Source: Pararhodobacter oceanensis
GTDB taxonomy: Bacteria > Pseudomonadota > Alphaproteobacteria > Rhodobacterales > Rhodobacteraceae
Assembly: GCF_003076755.1 (NCBI RefSeq)
Contig: NZ_QDKM01000002.1
Coordinates: 434,001-498,000, forward strand
Direction: 5' to 3'
Length of the DNA stretch: 64,000 bases
Each line of letters starts with the position of its first letter. Within the stretch, counting starts at the first letter, position 1. Position numbers and translations under genes: made by a program. The notes below the pieces were generated by a model. The model was not told the DNA's origin and did not search any database. It worked only from the letters and a program-made list of their open reading frames with translations. Positions 33,786 to 43,558 of the stretch are shown one piece after another.

Positions 33786-34517
33786 CTATTCGGGGGGGAT
33801 GTCGAGGTCTTGCAGGTCGTCGCCGTCGCTTCCGAACTCTTTGGCCAGAAGTTCCTGCGCCAGCGCCCGCGTCACCGGCCGCCCCAGTTTCAGCGCCTGC
33901 GCATCCAGCCGCGCCACCAGATCACCGGCCACCGCGAGCGAGCGCTCCATCCGGCCCAGCAGATAGGTGATCAGCGCCGGTTGCACGCGCAATTGCCGGT
34001 CGTTGAACAATTTGACCAGCACCGCCGCCAGCAGGGTCTCGTCCGGCTCGGCCAGCGCCACATGCGCCGCCGCCGACAGCCTCGAGATCAGATCGGGCAG
34101 GGTCAGCCCCCAATCGCGCACCGGCTGCCGCGCAGTGAGCAGCAGCGACCCCTTGTTGCGCAGGTGGTTGATCAGATGAAACAGCGCCTCTTGCCCCTGC
34201 GCGCCGCTGACCAGATGCGCGTCGTCGATGACAAAGGCGCGGGCGTCCGAGGCGAGGATATAGGGCAGATCCTCGGGCAATGTCGCAGCATCGAGCCATT
34301 GCGCATCCGATTGCTGCGCCCAGACATGCGCCAGATGGGTCTTGCCACTGCCGCGCGGGCCGGTCAGCACCATGATGCCTGCGGGCAATCCGGCAGGCGA
34401 TTCGATCGCCGCCAGCGCCAGCGCATTCGACGGCGCCTCAAGGAAATCCTCGCGCCCCATCGCCGGCCTATTGGGCAGGTCAAAGGTGATTTGCTCAGGT
34501 TTGATCCGGTCGCTCAT
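33786..34517 (-). CDS. hda: DnaA-related replication regulator Hda (HdaA)
   Basis: Hda with the sliding clamp stimulates ATP hydrolysis by DnaA and so prevents re-initiation. The 243-aa AAA+ protein has MSDRIKPEQITFDLP near the start, where the clamp-binding peptide lies in this family (compare EQITFDLP), Walker A TGPRGSGKT at 52-60, and Walker B AFVIDDAHLV. It lacks the DnaA DNA-binding domain. The ATG at 34517 (MSDR) is preferred. It overlaps the upstream permease gene by 23 bp. Confidence 0.93.
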   Translation of the reverse strand: MSDRIKPEQITFDLPNRPAMGREDFLEAPSNALALAAIESPAGLPAGIMVLTGPRGSGKTHLAHVWAQQSDAQWLDAATLPEDLPYILASDARAFVIDDAHLVSGAQGQEALFHLINHLRNKGSLLLTARQPVRDWGLTLPDLISRLSAAAHVALAEPDETLLAAVLVKLFNDRQLRVQPALITYLLGRMERSLAVAGDLVARLDAQALKLGRPVTRALAQELLAKEFGSDGDDLQDLDIPPE

Positions 34518-35616
34518 CTCTGTGTCCGGTCTCAAGGTTAATCGGGGGCGGCGGCGCGGCGCTTGGCTCCGTGCCCTGATAGAGCGCGCTATCCTTATAG
34601 CTGTCGATGGCGCGGCGGATCACCACGCCCATGGCCGCCGCAATCGGCACCGCCACCAGCATGCCGACAAAGCCAAACAGCGCACCAAAGGCCGAAAGCG
34701 CGAGCAGCAGCCAGACCGGATGCAAGCCCACCGAACGGCCGACCAGCCGCGGGGTCAGCACATTGCCCTCCAGCATCTGCCCCGAGACAAAGATCGCTGC
34801 CACAAGGCCGATCGACACCCAATCGCCCCAGAACTGATAGAGCGCCAGCCCGACCGCCAAGACGCCGCCGATCACCGCGCCGACATAGGGGATAAAGGTG
34901 ACCAATCCGGCCACCGCGCCGACCACCAGCCCGAATTGCAAGCCCACCAGCATCAGCGTCGCGGCGTAAAACACGCCCATGATCAGGCAGACACCGCCCA
35001 TGCCGCGAATGAACGAGGCGACAGTGTCGTCGATATCACGCGCCAGATCGCGAATCACCGGCGCGTATTCGCGCGGCAGTAGCGTGTCGATCCGCGCGAT
35101 CATCCGGTCCCAATCAAGCAGCATATAAAACGCCACCACCGGCACGATGACGATCAGCAGCACCACATTGATCACCGAGGCCGCCGAGCCGAGCAGCGCA
35201 TTTACCAATTCGCCCCCGCGCGACCGCAGAAGCGCGCCAAAGGAGTTCAGCGATTGGCGCAGGGTCGAATCCGCGTCGATCAATGAGGGGAAACGCTCGG
35301 TGACAAAGCCGATGGCGCGTTCGGTGAGCTGCGGTGCGATCTCGATCAGGCTCTGGGTCTGTTCGACCAGAAGCGGGATCACCAGCAGCGCGGTCAGCCC
35401 CAGTCCCAGCAGCGCCATCACGCAGATCGTCACCGTCGCCCAGACACGGCTCAGTCCCATCCGCTCGAGCCGGTCGGCGACCGGATCGAGGAAATAGGCC
35501 GCCGCCATGCCTAGGATAAACGGCATCAGGACGTCGCCCAGCAGCCACAGCACAAGGATAAGCAGCGCGGCAATCGCGCCCCAGATCTGGATCTGTCTGC
35601 GCACCGGAACGCCCAT
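34495..35616 (-). CDS. AI-2E family transporter / PerM-like permease
   Basis: The 373-aa protein has the eight-helix layout of the AI-2E/PerM family: hydrophobic pairs at the N-terminus (IWGAIAALLILVLWLLGDVL), a soluble central region at about 60-140, and a C-terminal cluster with FIPYVGAVIGG, the most conserved motif. Members export diverse small molecules or ions; autoinducer transport is not implied. The ATG at 35616 (MGVPVRRQ) is preferred. It lies 4 bp after the ferredoxin stop, so the two are co-transcribed. Confidence 0.88.
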   Translation of the reverse strand: MGVPVRRQIQIWGAIAALLILVLWLLGDVLMPFILGMAAAYFLDPVADRLERMGLSRVWATVTICVMALLGLGLTALLVIPLLVEQTQSLIEIAPQLTERAIGFVTERFPSLIDADSTLRQSLNSFGALLRSRGGELVNALLGSAASVINVVLLIVIVPVVAFYMLLDWDRMIARIDTLLPREYAPVIRDLARDIDDTVASFIRGMGGVCLIMGVFYAATLMLVGLQFGLVVGAVAGLVTFIPYVGAVIGGVLAVGLALYQFWGDWVSIGLVAAIFVSGQMLEGNVLTPRLVGRSVGLHPVWLLLALSAFGALFGFVGMLVAVPIAAAMGVVIRRAIDSYKDSALYQGTEPSAAPPPPINLETGHRDERPDQT

Positions 35617-35620
35617 GCGC

Positions 35621-36287
<667 letters not shown>

Positions 36288-36758
36288 ATGTTTCGCAGCC
36301 TCAGCGCCTTAGCCCTCGTCACCCTGTTTGCCGCCTGCCAGACCGGCGCGCCGCAACCCGAGGTGCGCCGTGCAGATACTGTCGCACCGGCCCTCGCTCA
36401 TGTGCCCGCCGATGCCTGCTGGGCGACCGACCGCGTGCCCGCGTTGACCGAGACCCAATTTGTCGCGACCGGCCCCGATGGCGCCCGCGCGCCGCAAGAC
36501 GTGGTGCTACGCCCCGCCGAAGAACGTCTCTTCGCCGTGCCATGCCCCGCGCAGATGGACGCCGGTTTCACCGAGACCCTGCAGCGCGCGTTGTCTGCAC
36601 GCGGGCTCTATACCGGTGCGATCACCGGCGAGATGGATGCCCAGACCAGCGACGCGGTGCGCCGGTTTCAGGCCCCACAGGGGCTCAACAGCGCGATCCT
36701 CTCGCTGGAGGGCGCCCAGCAATTGGGCCTCGTCACCCTGCCACGCGCCGCGCTGTAA
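36288..36758 (+). CDS. Lipoprotein with peptidoglycan-binding domain
   Basis: The 156-aa protein has a lipoprotein signal with the lipobox FAAC (Cys17) and a C-terminal peptidoglycan-binding type 1 domain at about 98-150 (LQRALSARGLYTGAITGEMD, then TSDAVRRFQAPQGL). It probably anchors in the outer membrane and contacts the cell wall. The middle region has Cys residues at about 44 and 85 that might pair. A pair of palindromic elements lies downstream. Confidence 0.85.
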   Translation: MFRSLSALALVTLFAACQTGAPQPEVRRADTVAPALAHVPADACWATDRVPALTETQFVATGPDGARAPQDVVLRPAEERLFAVPCPAQMDAGFTETLQRALSARGLYTGAITGEMDAQTSDAVRRFQAPQGLNSAILSLEGAQQLGLVTLPRAAL

Positions 36759-36846
36759 GGTGGCTGCCGTCTTCCCAACGGCACTGCGCGCACCCCACTA
36801 GCCACCGTTTCCCCCACCGTTCATCCGCCACGCCCGTGGCCCCCAC

Positions 36847-36977
36847 GGGCCGCGCCCGATCCTCCCTATGGGAGGGCGCATTGGCGAAGTCACTCACCGC
36901 CCGCCCGACTTCACTGCTTTGGAGTGCATCCCTCAGTGGCAAAGTCAGTTCCGCCCACCCAGGGTCAGGCGCGTCCC
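36847..36977 (+). repeat. 130-bp palindromic element, copy 2
   Basis: It begins GGGCCGCGCCCGATCCT and ends AGGGTCAGGCGCGTCCC, nearly complementary ends as in copy 1, with a CCTCCCTATGGGAGG hairpin next to the left arm. Sequence similarity to copy 3 extends from 36826 to 36988. Together with copy 3 it forms a direct tandem duplication with a 223-bp period. Confidence 0.85.
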
Positions 36978-37069
36978 TCATCGCTTCGCGCGTATCGCTC
37001 AAAGGAAGTCCGGCGGCTGCACCAGCAGTTCGCAGCTACAAAGGCCCCCGCCACGCCCGTGGCCCCCAC

Positions 37070-37199
37070 GGGCCGCGCCCGACCCTCCCCACGGGAGGGC
37101 GCATTGGCGATGTCGTTCGTCGCTCACAGGGCATTTCCGCTTTGGAGTGCAGCGCTCAATGGCAAGGGCAGGGCGCCCACCCAGGGTCAGGCGCGTCCC
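37070..37199 (+). repeat. 130-bp palindromic element, copy 3
   Basis: It begins GGGCCGCGCCCGACCCT and ends AGGGTCAGGCGCGTCCC. It is the same length as copy 1 (130 bp) and in the opposite orientation to it. Similarity to copy 2 covers 37049-37209. The tail after it (CCCGCGCCAAAC ... CTAAACTCACC) is shared with copy 1 and runs into the kpsC stop codon. The rest of 36759-37263 holds no gene. Confidence 0.85.
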
Positions 37200-37263
37200 T
37201 TATCCTTCGAAAACCGTCTCGCCCGCGGCCCGGGCTGATACCCGCGCCAAACAGGGACTAAAC

Positions 37264-39342
37264 TCACCGCCGCCACAGCCAGGCGTGGCTCGCCAGAGCC
37301 CCCTGCGCTTTCGCCAAGACCCGCAACCGCAACGGGCGGCGCGGCATACCGCCCGAGGCCAGCCGCTCAACCGCCACTTCCACGGGACATAGCGCGCCGC
37401 TCACCGGATCGTAATACCGCGGATAGGCAATCAGCGCCGCATGCACCAGCCGGTCGAGATCAGGCCGCGGGTAGACCGCGCGCCGCCGCTCGGGCACCCA
37501 TCCGCGATCCTGCGTCAGCCCCCAACCGGCATAGAAGGGCGCGCCGAAACAGACCACCGGCAGCCCGCGCAAGAGCGCCTCGAAGCCGATCCCCGAGGTC
37601 ATCGTCCAGACCTGATCCACTAGCGCCAGCGCCTCCTGCGCGCCGGTCCGCGCCAGCACCAGATCGGCCAATTCCGCCGCGTCGGGCACCGCGCCCAGCC
37701 GCAAACCGGCCTCGATATCGGGGTGCGGTTTATACAGGATCACCGCCTTTGGCACCGCCGCCCGCACCGCCTGCAACAGCGCGCGGTTGGTGCCTATCTC
37801 ACCTGCGCCCAGCCGGATCGAGGCGTCATCCTCCACCTGTCCGGGCACCAGGATCACCGGCGCCTCGGGCCGCGCCGCGCGCAACTCCGCGACCTGTTCC
37901 GCCACCGCTTCGCCCGCCGGCAGGTTGTATTTGGTCACCCCCTGCGCCAGCAGGTGCTCGCGCAACTGCCGCGCGCGCTCTGCGCCACCGGCGGGCAGGG
38001 GGGCGGCGATCAACCGCTCCAACCGGCTTTCAACCGTTGGATCATAGTAGATGCCCAGATCATCGATGCAGAGCGACAAGGGCGGCGTCAGTTCCGCGCC
38101 CAGACCGCGCGAGCGCAGGAACCCGTCCTCGACCCGCAAGCTGTTGAAATCCTTGGGCACTGCCGAAGCCCAGCCCAACAGCTGCCGCCCGTCGCGCGCC
38201 GCCTGCCCCTGCGCGCGCGCAACCGAGGGCGCAAAGCGCAGCGGCTTCTGCCCACCGAAAAACGCCTGCAACGCCGGGCGTTTCCACAGCCGCATGCCGA
38301 GCGCGACATAGCCCCGCCGGTCCTGCCGGAACGCCTGCACCTGCGCCTCGAGATGATCAATCACATCCTCCAGCGCACAGAGCCGGTCGCGCGCCGGATC
38401 ATACCACAGCGGATAGAGCATCATCGCCCCGGCAAAAAGCTGCACCTTGGTTAATTTGCGCCGCCGCCGCAGCGAGGGCGTCTGGTCCGCGCTCAACCCC
38501 CAGCCGGCGTAAAACGGCTGCCCGAAGACGCGCGGGCGGTGCCCCGCGAGGATCGCCTCGAACCCCATCTGCGAGGACACCGTATAGACCGCGATCGCGC
38601 CCTCGAATAGCGCATAGGGCGACTGCGGCCCGTCGATAAACGCGACCCGCCCGCCCGTATCCGCTGTGCTATAATGCCCCGCGCGCTGCCCGCCTGCGGT
38701 CTCGGGATGGGCGCGGATCAGCACGCGCGCATTGGGATGTTCCTCCTGCGCGATCAACAGCATCTCGCGAAACAGCCGGTCCTCGGGCAGCGCCCCCGCC
38801 TCACCACCATGGGTCAGCGAGGCATCACCGCGCACCTGATCAATCACCAGCACATAACCGGCTTTGGGGGGCGGGAACTCGGGGTCATGAGCGTTGTATT
38901 TCGACAGATGCAACGCCCGCAGCCGGTCGATATTCACCCGCGCCCGCGCCATCAATGCGCCGTCATCAAAGGCATGCGTGGCCAGCAACTCCTCCAGCTC
39001 CGAGGGCGCGGAGGGATCGTAATGCATCGCCTTGCGGTCCAAAAGCAGCCCCAAAGGCGGCTCACCCGAGACCCGCGCCGGATGCAGCGAGCGCAAAAAC
39101 GCATCCTCGACCCGCCACAGAGGCGCCCCGCTGCGCCGCGCCAAGGCCTCGGCCCGCCATGCGCGCGGCGCGTGCCCCCAGGCCAGCACCGCGTCCTCGG
39201 GCGAGGGCCAGCCCAAACCGGGCTGGGCAATGGCCAGTTCCAGAATGCGGCGGATGCGCCGCGCCTGCGCCGAGGGGCCCAGAAAGCCGCCGCTGGCAGC
39301 AATCAGGCGATGCGGCACAGCGGGGGCATTCGGGCGGGGCAT
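37264..39342 (-). CDS. kpsC: Capsule polysaccharide glycosyltransferase KpsC
   Basis: KpsC builds, with KpsS, the beta-Kdo linker that joins capsular polysaccharide to its lipid. The 692-aa protein has two homologous glycosyltransferase-like halves, each with PFYAGWGL (GQPFYAGWGLSADQT and GAPFYAGWGLTQDRG) followed by a similar block ending in a YPLWYDP or YPRYYDP motif. In E. coli the two halves act in succession. It is the last gene of the wza-kpsC unit. The stop codon touches the tail of a palindromic repeat. Confidence 0.93.
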   Translation of the reverse strand: MPRPNAPAVPHRLIAASGGFLGPSAQARRIRRILELAIAQPGLGWPSPEDAVLAWGHAPRAWRAEALARRSGAPLWRVEDAFLRSLHPARVSGEPPLGLLLDRKAMHYDPSAPSELEELLATHAFDDGALMARARVNIDRLRALHLSKYNAHDPEFPPPKAGYVLVIDQVRGDASLTHGGEAGALPEDRLFREMLLIAQEEHPNARVLIRAHPETAGGQRAGHYSTADTGGRVAFIDGPQSPYALFEGAIAVYTVSSQMGFEAILAGHRPRVFGQPFYAGWGLSADQTPSLRRRRKLTKVQLFAGAMMLYPLWYDPARDRLCALEDVIDHLEAQVQAFRQDRRGYVALGMRLWKRPALQAFFGGQKPLRFAPSVARAQGQAARDGRQLLGWASAVPKDFNSLRVEDGFLRSRGLGAELTPPLSLCIDDLGIYYDPTVESRLERLIAAPLPAGGAERARQLREHLLAQGVTKYNLPAGEAVAEQVAELRAARPEAPVILVPGQVEDDASIRLGAGEIGTNRALLQAVRAAVPKAVILYKPHPDIEAGLRLGAVPDAAELADLVLARTGAQEALALVDQVWTMTSGIGFEALLRGLPVVCFGAPFYAGWGLTQDRGWVPERRRAVYPRPDLDRLVHAALIAYPRYYDPVSGALCPVEVAVERLASGGMPRRPLRLRVLAKAQGALASHAWLWRR

Positions 39343-39388
39343 CAGCGGACCCTTCAGGTGCCAAGAGGCGGCAGAGGCGGGCGGCGGG

Positions 39389-40534
39389 TTACAGATCGCC
39401 GGCGGTTTCAGCCGTGCTCACCGCGCCGCCTGCGATGCTCAGCGTGCCGGTCAGCGTGGCAATCGTGCGGTTCCAGGTCACCGCCGAGGCTTCGGTCACA
39501 TAGATCGTGTCGCCGTCGCGGATCTGGAAATCACGGGCCATGAACATGCCGTTCGGCGCGGTCAGATCCAGCACATAGACCAGCCGCTGGTCGCCGGTAA
39601 TATCCTGACGGCCCAAGACGTTACGCGCCACTTCTGCGGGCTCGTTACGGAACACGAAGACACCGGTGGGATCGGCGCGGGTGGCATCGAGCCCGCCGAC
39701 CTGCGCCAAGGCCTCGATCGCGGTCAGAACCTGCGAATCAAAGGTCACCAGCGCCTGCGCGCCGGTCGCGCCCATCACCGTAAAGCGGCGCTGGTCCTGT
39801 TCGACCAACACGCGGTCGCCGCCGCGCAGGGCGATATCCAGCTCGGGGTGGTCAAACAGATCCTGCAGCCAGACACGGTCGCTGATGCTGCCACGGTTGA
39901 CGGTGATCACCGTCGATTGCGTGGGGATCGTCACCCCGCCAGCGGCGGCCAGCATCGCGGTCAGTCGCCGCGTCGGGCGCACAATCGGATAGACGCCTTG
40001 CGCGCCAAGGCTGCCAACCAAAGACACGGTGGCGCCGTCGCCGCTGGTGCGGCTGACGTAGACCTGCGGATCGGGGGTTTGCTCATCCAGCTGGCGGGCA
40101 ATGGTGCCGCGCAGCCCTTCGGGAGTCTGCCCCGCGGCGCGCACGCGACCGGCAAAGGGCACATAGATGAAGCCCTGGCTGTCAACCTGCAGATCGGTGA
40201 GCGTGGCGCCGCGCGAATCGGCGCTGGCCAAGAGCCCCTCGGGCACGTTTTCATAGACCGTCAGCGAGACGGTATCGCCAATGCGGATGGTGTCGCCACC
40301 CATCAGGGCGGCATTGCGCAGCGTGTCGGAAAAGCCCCGCGCCAGCGGCACATTGGCGGCGCGGTTCACCCGATCGCCGACCGCGACAATATAGGCGTCC
40401 CCCTCTCGCAGCACCGAGCCGGAGAAGATTTCATTACGGTTCGGGCCGGAACTTGGCATGCTGCAGGCGCTAAGCCCTGCAGCAAACATGCCAAGCGCCA
40501 GCACGCTGGCACGGCGTAGGGTTTTGACGGACAC
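39389..40534 (-). CDS. Polysaccharide export outer-membrane lipoprotein (Wza/KpsD-like)
   Basis: The OPX-family channel subunit carrying capsule across the outer membrane. From the GTG at 40534 it has 381 aa with the lipobox LSAC (Cys24). The Poly_export domain begins near IRIGDTVSLTVYENV, and SLBB-type repeats follow (VSLVGSLGAQGVYPI, FTVMGATGAQALVTF). The GTG is preferred because AAAGGAGCACGAGCA lies before it; the frame extends 19 codons further. A strong promoter lies upstream. It precedes kpsC by 46 bp. Confidence 0.9.
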   Translation of the reverse strand: MSVKTLRRASVLALGMFAAGLSACSMPSSGPNRNEIFSGSVLREGDAYIVAVGDRVNRAANVPLARGFSDTLRNAALMGGDTIRIGDTVSLTVYENVPEGLLASADSRGATLTDLQVDSQGFIYVPFAGRVRAAGQTPEGLRGTIARQLDEQTPDPQVYVSRTSGDGATVSLVGSLGAQGVYPIVRPTRRLTAMLAAAGGVTIPTQSTVITVNRGSISDRVWLQDLFDHPELDIALRGGDRVLVEQDQRRFTVMGATGAQALVTFDSQVLTAIEALAQVGGLDATRADPTGVFVFRNEPAEVARNVLGRQDITGDQRLVYVLDLTAPNGMFMARDFQIRDGDTIYVTEASAVTWNRTIATLTGTLSIAGGAVSTAETAGDL

Positions 40535-40580
40535 TGCTCGTGCTCCTTTATGGAACTGCCTGTTATGTGTTTTTTGTGTG

Positions 40581-40610
40581 ATTATAGACACAAGCAGCCG
40601 GTTTTTCCAA
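40581..40610 (-). promoter_or_regulatory. Promoter of the capsule export gene and kpsC
   Basis: On the minus strand TTGGAA (40605-40610) and a perfect TATAAT (40581-40586) are 18 bp apart, about 46 bp before the GTG at 40534. This is the best sigma-70-type match seen in the window. Confidence 0.65.
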
Positions 40611-40641
40611 GGGTGTTATCGCGGGGTGTTCTTGTGGCAAT

Positions 40642-41931
40642 TCAACGGACAAGCCGCAGGTGTTGCCGTGGCGCCGCGCGTCCGCTGATCAGCGCGTCAT
40701 AGGGCTCGTCATGGGCAAGCAGAAGATCGACCACCTGCCGCAGCAACTGCCGCCGCCCCGCTGCCGAATAGAACCCGCCGGGCAATTGCGAGGTTTCCAA
40801 GAGAAACCGCCGGTAATCGCGGTAGGCGCGCAGGTCGGGCCGTGTGGGGGCGGCGAAAAACGCGGGCAGGGGCTGGGTCGAGACGAACTCGGGCTTGTCA
40901 TAGACCGCCGCGCCAAAGACCTTGAGCGGCATCCCGCGCCAGAGCACCTGCTGCGCGGCGGTGGAATTGACCGTCACCGCCGAGCGCGCGTGATTAAGGA
41001 GCGCCGCCAGTTTGCCGCCGCGGATGAAATGCACCCGGTCGAGCACCCCGCATTCCTTGGCAATGCGGGTGATATCGGCTTTCAGACTGGTGCGCCCGTC
41101 TTCCAGCGGGTGGGCTTTGAACACCAGATGATGATGTCGCGGCGCGCCCTCGGCAAAGCCCCTGATCGCGCAGTCGAGAAACTCGGTCATGGTGGAAAAC
41201 GGGCTGTGCTGCTGGAAGCTGCTGTCATGTTCCAATTGCAAGAGCGCCAGATGATAGGGAAAGCCGCCCATACGCACACGGCGGGTCTCGATCCGCCGCT
41301 CGATGGCGATGAACGGCATCGAAATCAGGCGTTTGAGGTATAGCTGGAACTCGGCGCCGACGCTCAGTGCGCGGTGCGGGCGAAACCCGCGGTAGCGGCG
41401 GTTGGCCAGCAAGATCCACGCGTGATAGGCGAAGCCGTAGAACACATGATGGCGCATATCGCCCCAATGGGCGGGGGCGTCGATCAGATCGGTCTCGCAG
41501 GTTTCCAGCGCCTTCGACATCTGCGCGATGCTCAACTCCATCAGCCGCGAATTGCCGTTCGAGCCGCCGCGCTCATAGGTCACCCACCATGGCCGCAGAT
41601 AGCCCTCTTCAAACACATGCACGGTGATGCCGCGGGCCTTGGCGCGGGTCAGCGCCTCGGCGTGGATAAACCGCGTGTCGCCGTAGAGCACCAAATCGGT
41701 GATCGCATGGGTTTCGAACAGCGCCTCGATAGCCGCCGGCCAATCCGCTTGATTGCCGGTATAGGGGATGTAATTGCCGCGCCGCCAGAACGCCTGATCG
41801 CCGCGATTGAAACCGACGCGCCAGACCTCGGCGCCAGCGCGCTGCAGCAGATCGGCCAATTGCCGGAAGAAGGGCCCATGCGGCCCCTGCAAAAACAAAA
41901 ATCGTCGATCATCGCCCGACGTGGGGATCAT
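40642..41931 (-). CDS. kpsS: Capsule polysaccharide export protein KpsS
   Basis: KpsS adds the first Kdo to phosphatidylglycerol in the capsule linker. The 429-aa protein opens RRFLFLQGPHGPFFRQLADLL, of which QGPHGPFF is the family signature, and has VFEEGYLRPWWVTYERGG and the C-terminal TVNSTAAQQVLWRGMP motif of the capsule synthesis family. It lies upstream of the export lipoprotein gene on the same strand but has its own spacing of 107 bp with a promoter between. KpsM, KpsT and KpsE are not in the window. Confidence 0.92.
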   Translation of the reverse strand: MIPTSGDDRRFLFLQGPHGPFFRQLADLLQRAGAEVWRVGFNRGDQAFWRRGNYIPYTGNQADWPAAIEALFETHAITDLVLYGDTRFIHAEALTRAKARGITVHVFEEGYLRPWWVTYERGGSNGNSRLMELSIAQMSKALETCETDLIDAPAHWGDMRHHVFYGFAYHAWILLANRRYRGFRPHRALSVGAEFQLYLKRLISMPFIAIERRIETRRVRMGGFPYHLALLQLEHDSSFQQHSPFSTMTEFLDCAIRGFAEGAPRHHHLVFKAHPLEDGRTSLKADITRIAKECGVLDRVHFIRGGKLAALLNHARSAVTVNSTAAQQVLWRGMPLKVFGAAVYDKPEFVSTQPLPAFFAAPTRPDLRAYRDYRRFLLETSQLPGGFYSAAGRRQLLRQVVDLLLAHDEPYDALISGRAAPRQHLRLVR

Positions 41932-42190
41932 GCCTGCCTCATGGTTTGCCCGGCCCCAACTGGATATCGTCGCATCCGGCTGCAGCCTCGCGTTTGCCCT
42001 GCCTCAGGGTCTCTGTGTCGATCCGCGCACTGATGGGTGCGACGAAGCGCGCGGGGGTGTTCCCCTTTTGGCAAAAGGATGCCACAGAATGATTCGCTTA
42101 TATAGCCTCGGGATGGTCAAAATAGGGCCAAAACCGGGGCGGTTGGTGCATTTAGACGCCATTTGGACGGTACAAACCCTAGGAGAGCGC

Positions 42191-42799
42191 ATGTTTACGG
42201 GCATTATCACGGATATCGGCAAGATCCTTGAGGTCGAAGAGCGCGGCGATCTGCGGGCGCGGATCGGCACCTCTTATGATGTGAGTGGCATCGACATCGG
42301 CGCCTCGATTGCCTGCGATGGGGTCTGCCTGACCGTCGTCGCGCTGGGTGCCAGCCCGCAGAACTGGTTCGACGTGGATATCTCGGCGGAAACCGTGTCG
42401 AAAACCGCGATTGGCAAGCAGGGCTGGGCAGCGGGCAAACGGCTCAATCTCGAGCGCTCGCTGAAAGTGGGCGATGAATTGGGCGGGCATATCGTCTCGG
42501 GCCATGTCGACGGTGTGGCGGAGGTGATCGCGATGGTGCGTGAGGGCGACAGCACGCGGGTGAGTTTCCGCGCGCCCGAGGCTTTGGCGCGGTTCATCGC
42601 ACCCAAAGGCTCGGTGGCGCTGAATGGCACCTCGCTGACGGTCAATGAGGTCGCGGGCGATACCTTCGGCATCAACCTGATCCCGCACACCCAAGAGGTG
42701 ACCACCTGGGGCGATGTCGCGGTCGGCGACTGGATCAACCTCGAGATCGACACGCTGGCGCGCTATGTCGCCCGCATGCGCGAGTTTGACGCCGCCTGA
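42191..42799 (+). CDS. ribE: Riboflavin synthase, alpha subunit
   Basis: It dismutates two 6,7-dimethyl-8-ribityllumazine molecules to riboflavin. The 202-aa protein starts MFTGIITDIG, and its two lumazine-binding barrels are visible as a repeat: SIACDGVCLTV in the first and GSVALNGTSLTVNEV in the second, with GGHIVSGHVDG between. The start follows AGGAGAGCGC. The partner lumazine synthase (ribH) is 18 kb away with ribB and nusB. I saw no FMN riboswitch before it. Confidence 0.96.
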   Translation: MFTGIITDIGKILEVEERGDLRARIGTSYDVSGIDIGASIACDGVCLTVVALGASPQNWFDVDISAETVSKTAIGKQGWAAGKRLNLERSLKVGDELGGHIVSGHVDGVAEVIAMVREGDSTRVSFRAPEALARFIAPKGSVALNGTSLTVNEVAGDTFGINLIPHTQEVTTWGDVAVGDWINLEIDTLARYVARMREFDAA

Positions 42800-42863
42800 C
42801 CTGAGTTGTTAAATTGCGCCGCTGGCGCGGCAAGACCTTTGAGCACCGCCTGCGGGCGGTGCG

Positions 42864-42935
42864 GTCTGGGGGCTCTGCCCCCGCGCGGCCTGCGGCCACG
42901 CGCCCCCGGGATATTTGGGGCATAAAGTGGGCGGG
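42864..42935 (+). repeat. Dispersed double-hairpin repeat, copy E
   Basis: GGGGGC-TCT-GCCCCC hairpin, GGCC-TGC-GGCC hairpin, then CGCCCCC and the core GGATATTTGGGGCATAAAGT (42909-42928) with GGGCGGG after it. It lies between ribE and rnpB. Confidence 0.85.
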
Positions 42936-43005
42936 AGGTTTTGGGTATCGCGAGGCTTGTGGTCAGTTGACCTGACTGCGGGCGGCGCTTATGTCGGGCG
43001 GGCGC

Positions 43006-43397
43006 GGATGGCTGGACGGCCGCGGGCCTTTCGGCTCGAGGAAAGTCCGGACTCCATGAGGCAATGGTGCCGGGTAATGCCCGGCCGGGGCAACCCGAGG
43101 GAAAGCGCCACAGAAAACAAACCGCCCGCGCCTTTTGGCTGCGGGTCAGGGTGAAACGGTGGGGTAAGAGCCCACCGCGGGACGGGCAACCGGACCGGCA
43201 TGGCAAGCCCCACCAGGAGCAATGCCGAATAGGGGCCTCGTGCAGGTATGATCGCTTTAGCGATATCACTGCGGGGAGATCTCAGCCCAGAGGCCCGGGT
43301 TGGCAGCTTGAATCCGCCGGTAACGGCAGGGTCAGAGGAATGGTCGTCGAAGGGGGCAACCCCGGAACAAAATCCGGCTTACAGGCCGTCCGCGCAA
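43006..43397 (+). ncRNA. rnpB: RNase P RNA (bacterial type A)
   Basis: The catalytic RNA of RNase P, which matures tRNA 5' ends. The 5' region has the universally conserved GAGGAAAGTCCGG (43038-43050), and the 3' region has AAATCCGGCTTACAGG. The terminal helix P1 is visible as GGACGGCC (43014-43021) pairing with GGCCGTCC (43384-43391). Internal hairpins such as GGTGCCGGGTAATGCCCGGC and the GGTGAAACGGTGGGGTAAGAGCCCACC block fit the type A fold. The exact ends are estimated from P1. No strong terminator follows. Confidence 0.95.
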
Positions 43398-43558
43398 CTT
43401 GACCCAAAATCGACACATCCCGCACAGGATTGCGCCGCAGTGCCATAATTGTGCCCTATCCACCGCGTAGATTTTCCGCTCTGGCGCCCGAGACCCCCGC
43501 GAAACCGGGCGCGCGTAACGAGGGATGCCCGTGGTTGCGGGTCTGACGTGGTGCCGTG

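Noticed and set aside
36826-37263. CRISPR array or insertion sequence
   Set aside because: The repeats are 130 bp, only two in tandem, and palindromic. There are no short regular spacers, no cas genes and no transposase frame.
41932-42190. FMN riboswitch before ribE, and likewise before ribB (62255-62396)
   Set aside because: I looked for the conserved RFN blocks (for example the AGGG...GGTGAAATTCC pattern) and found none on the relevant strand.
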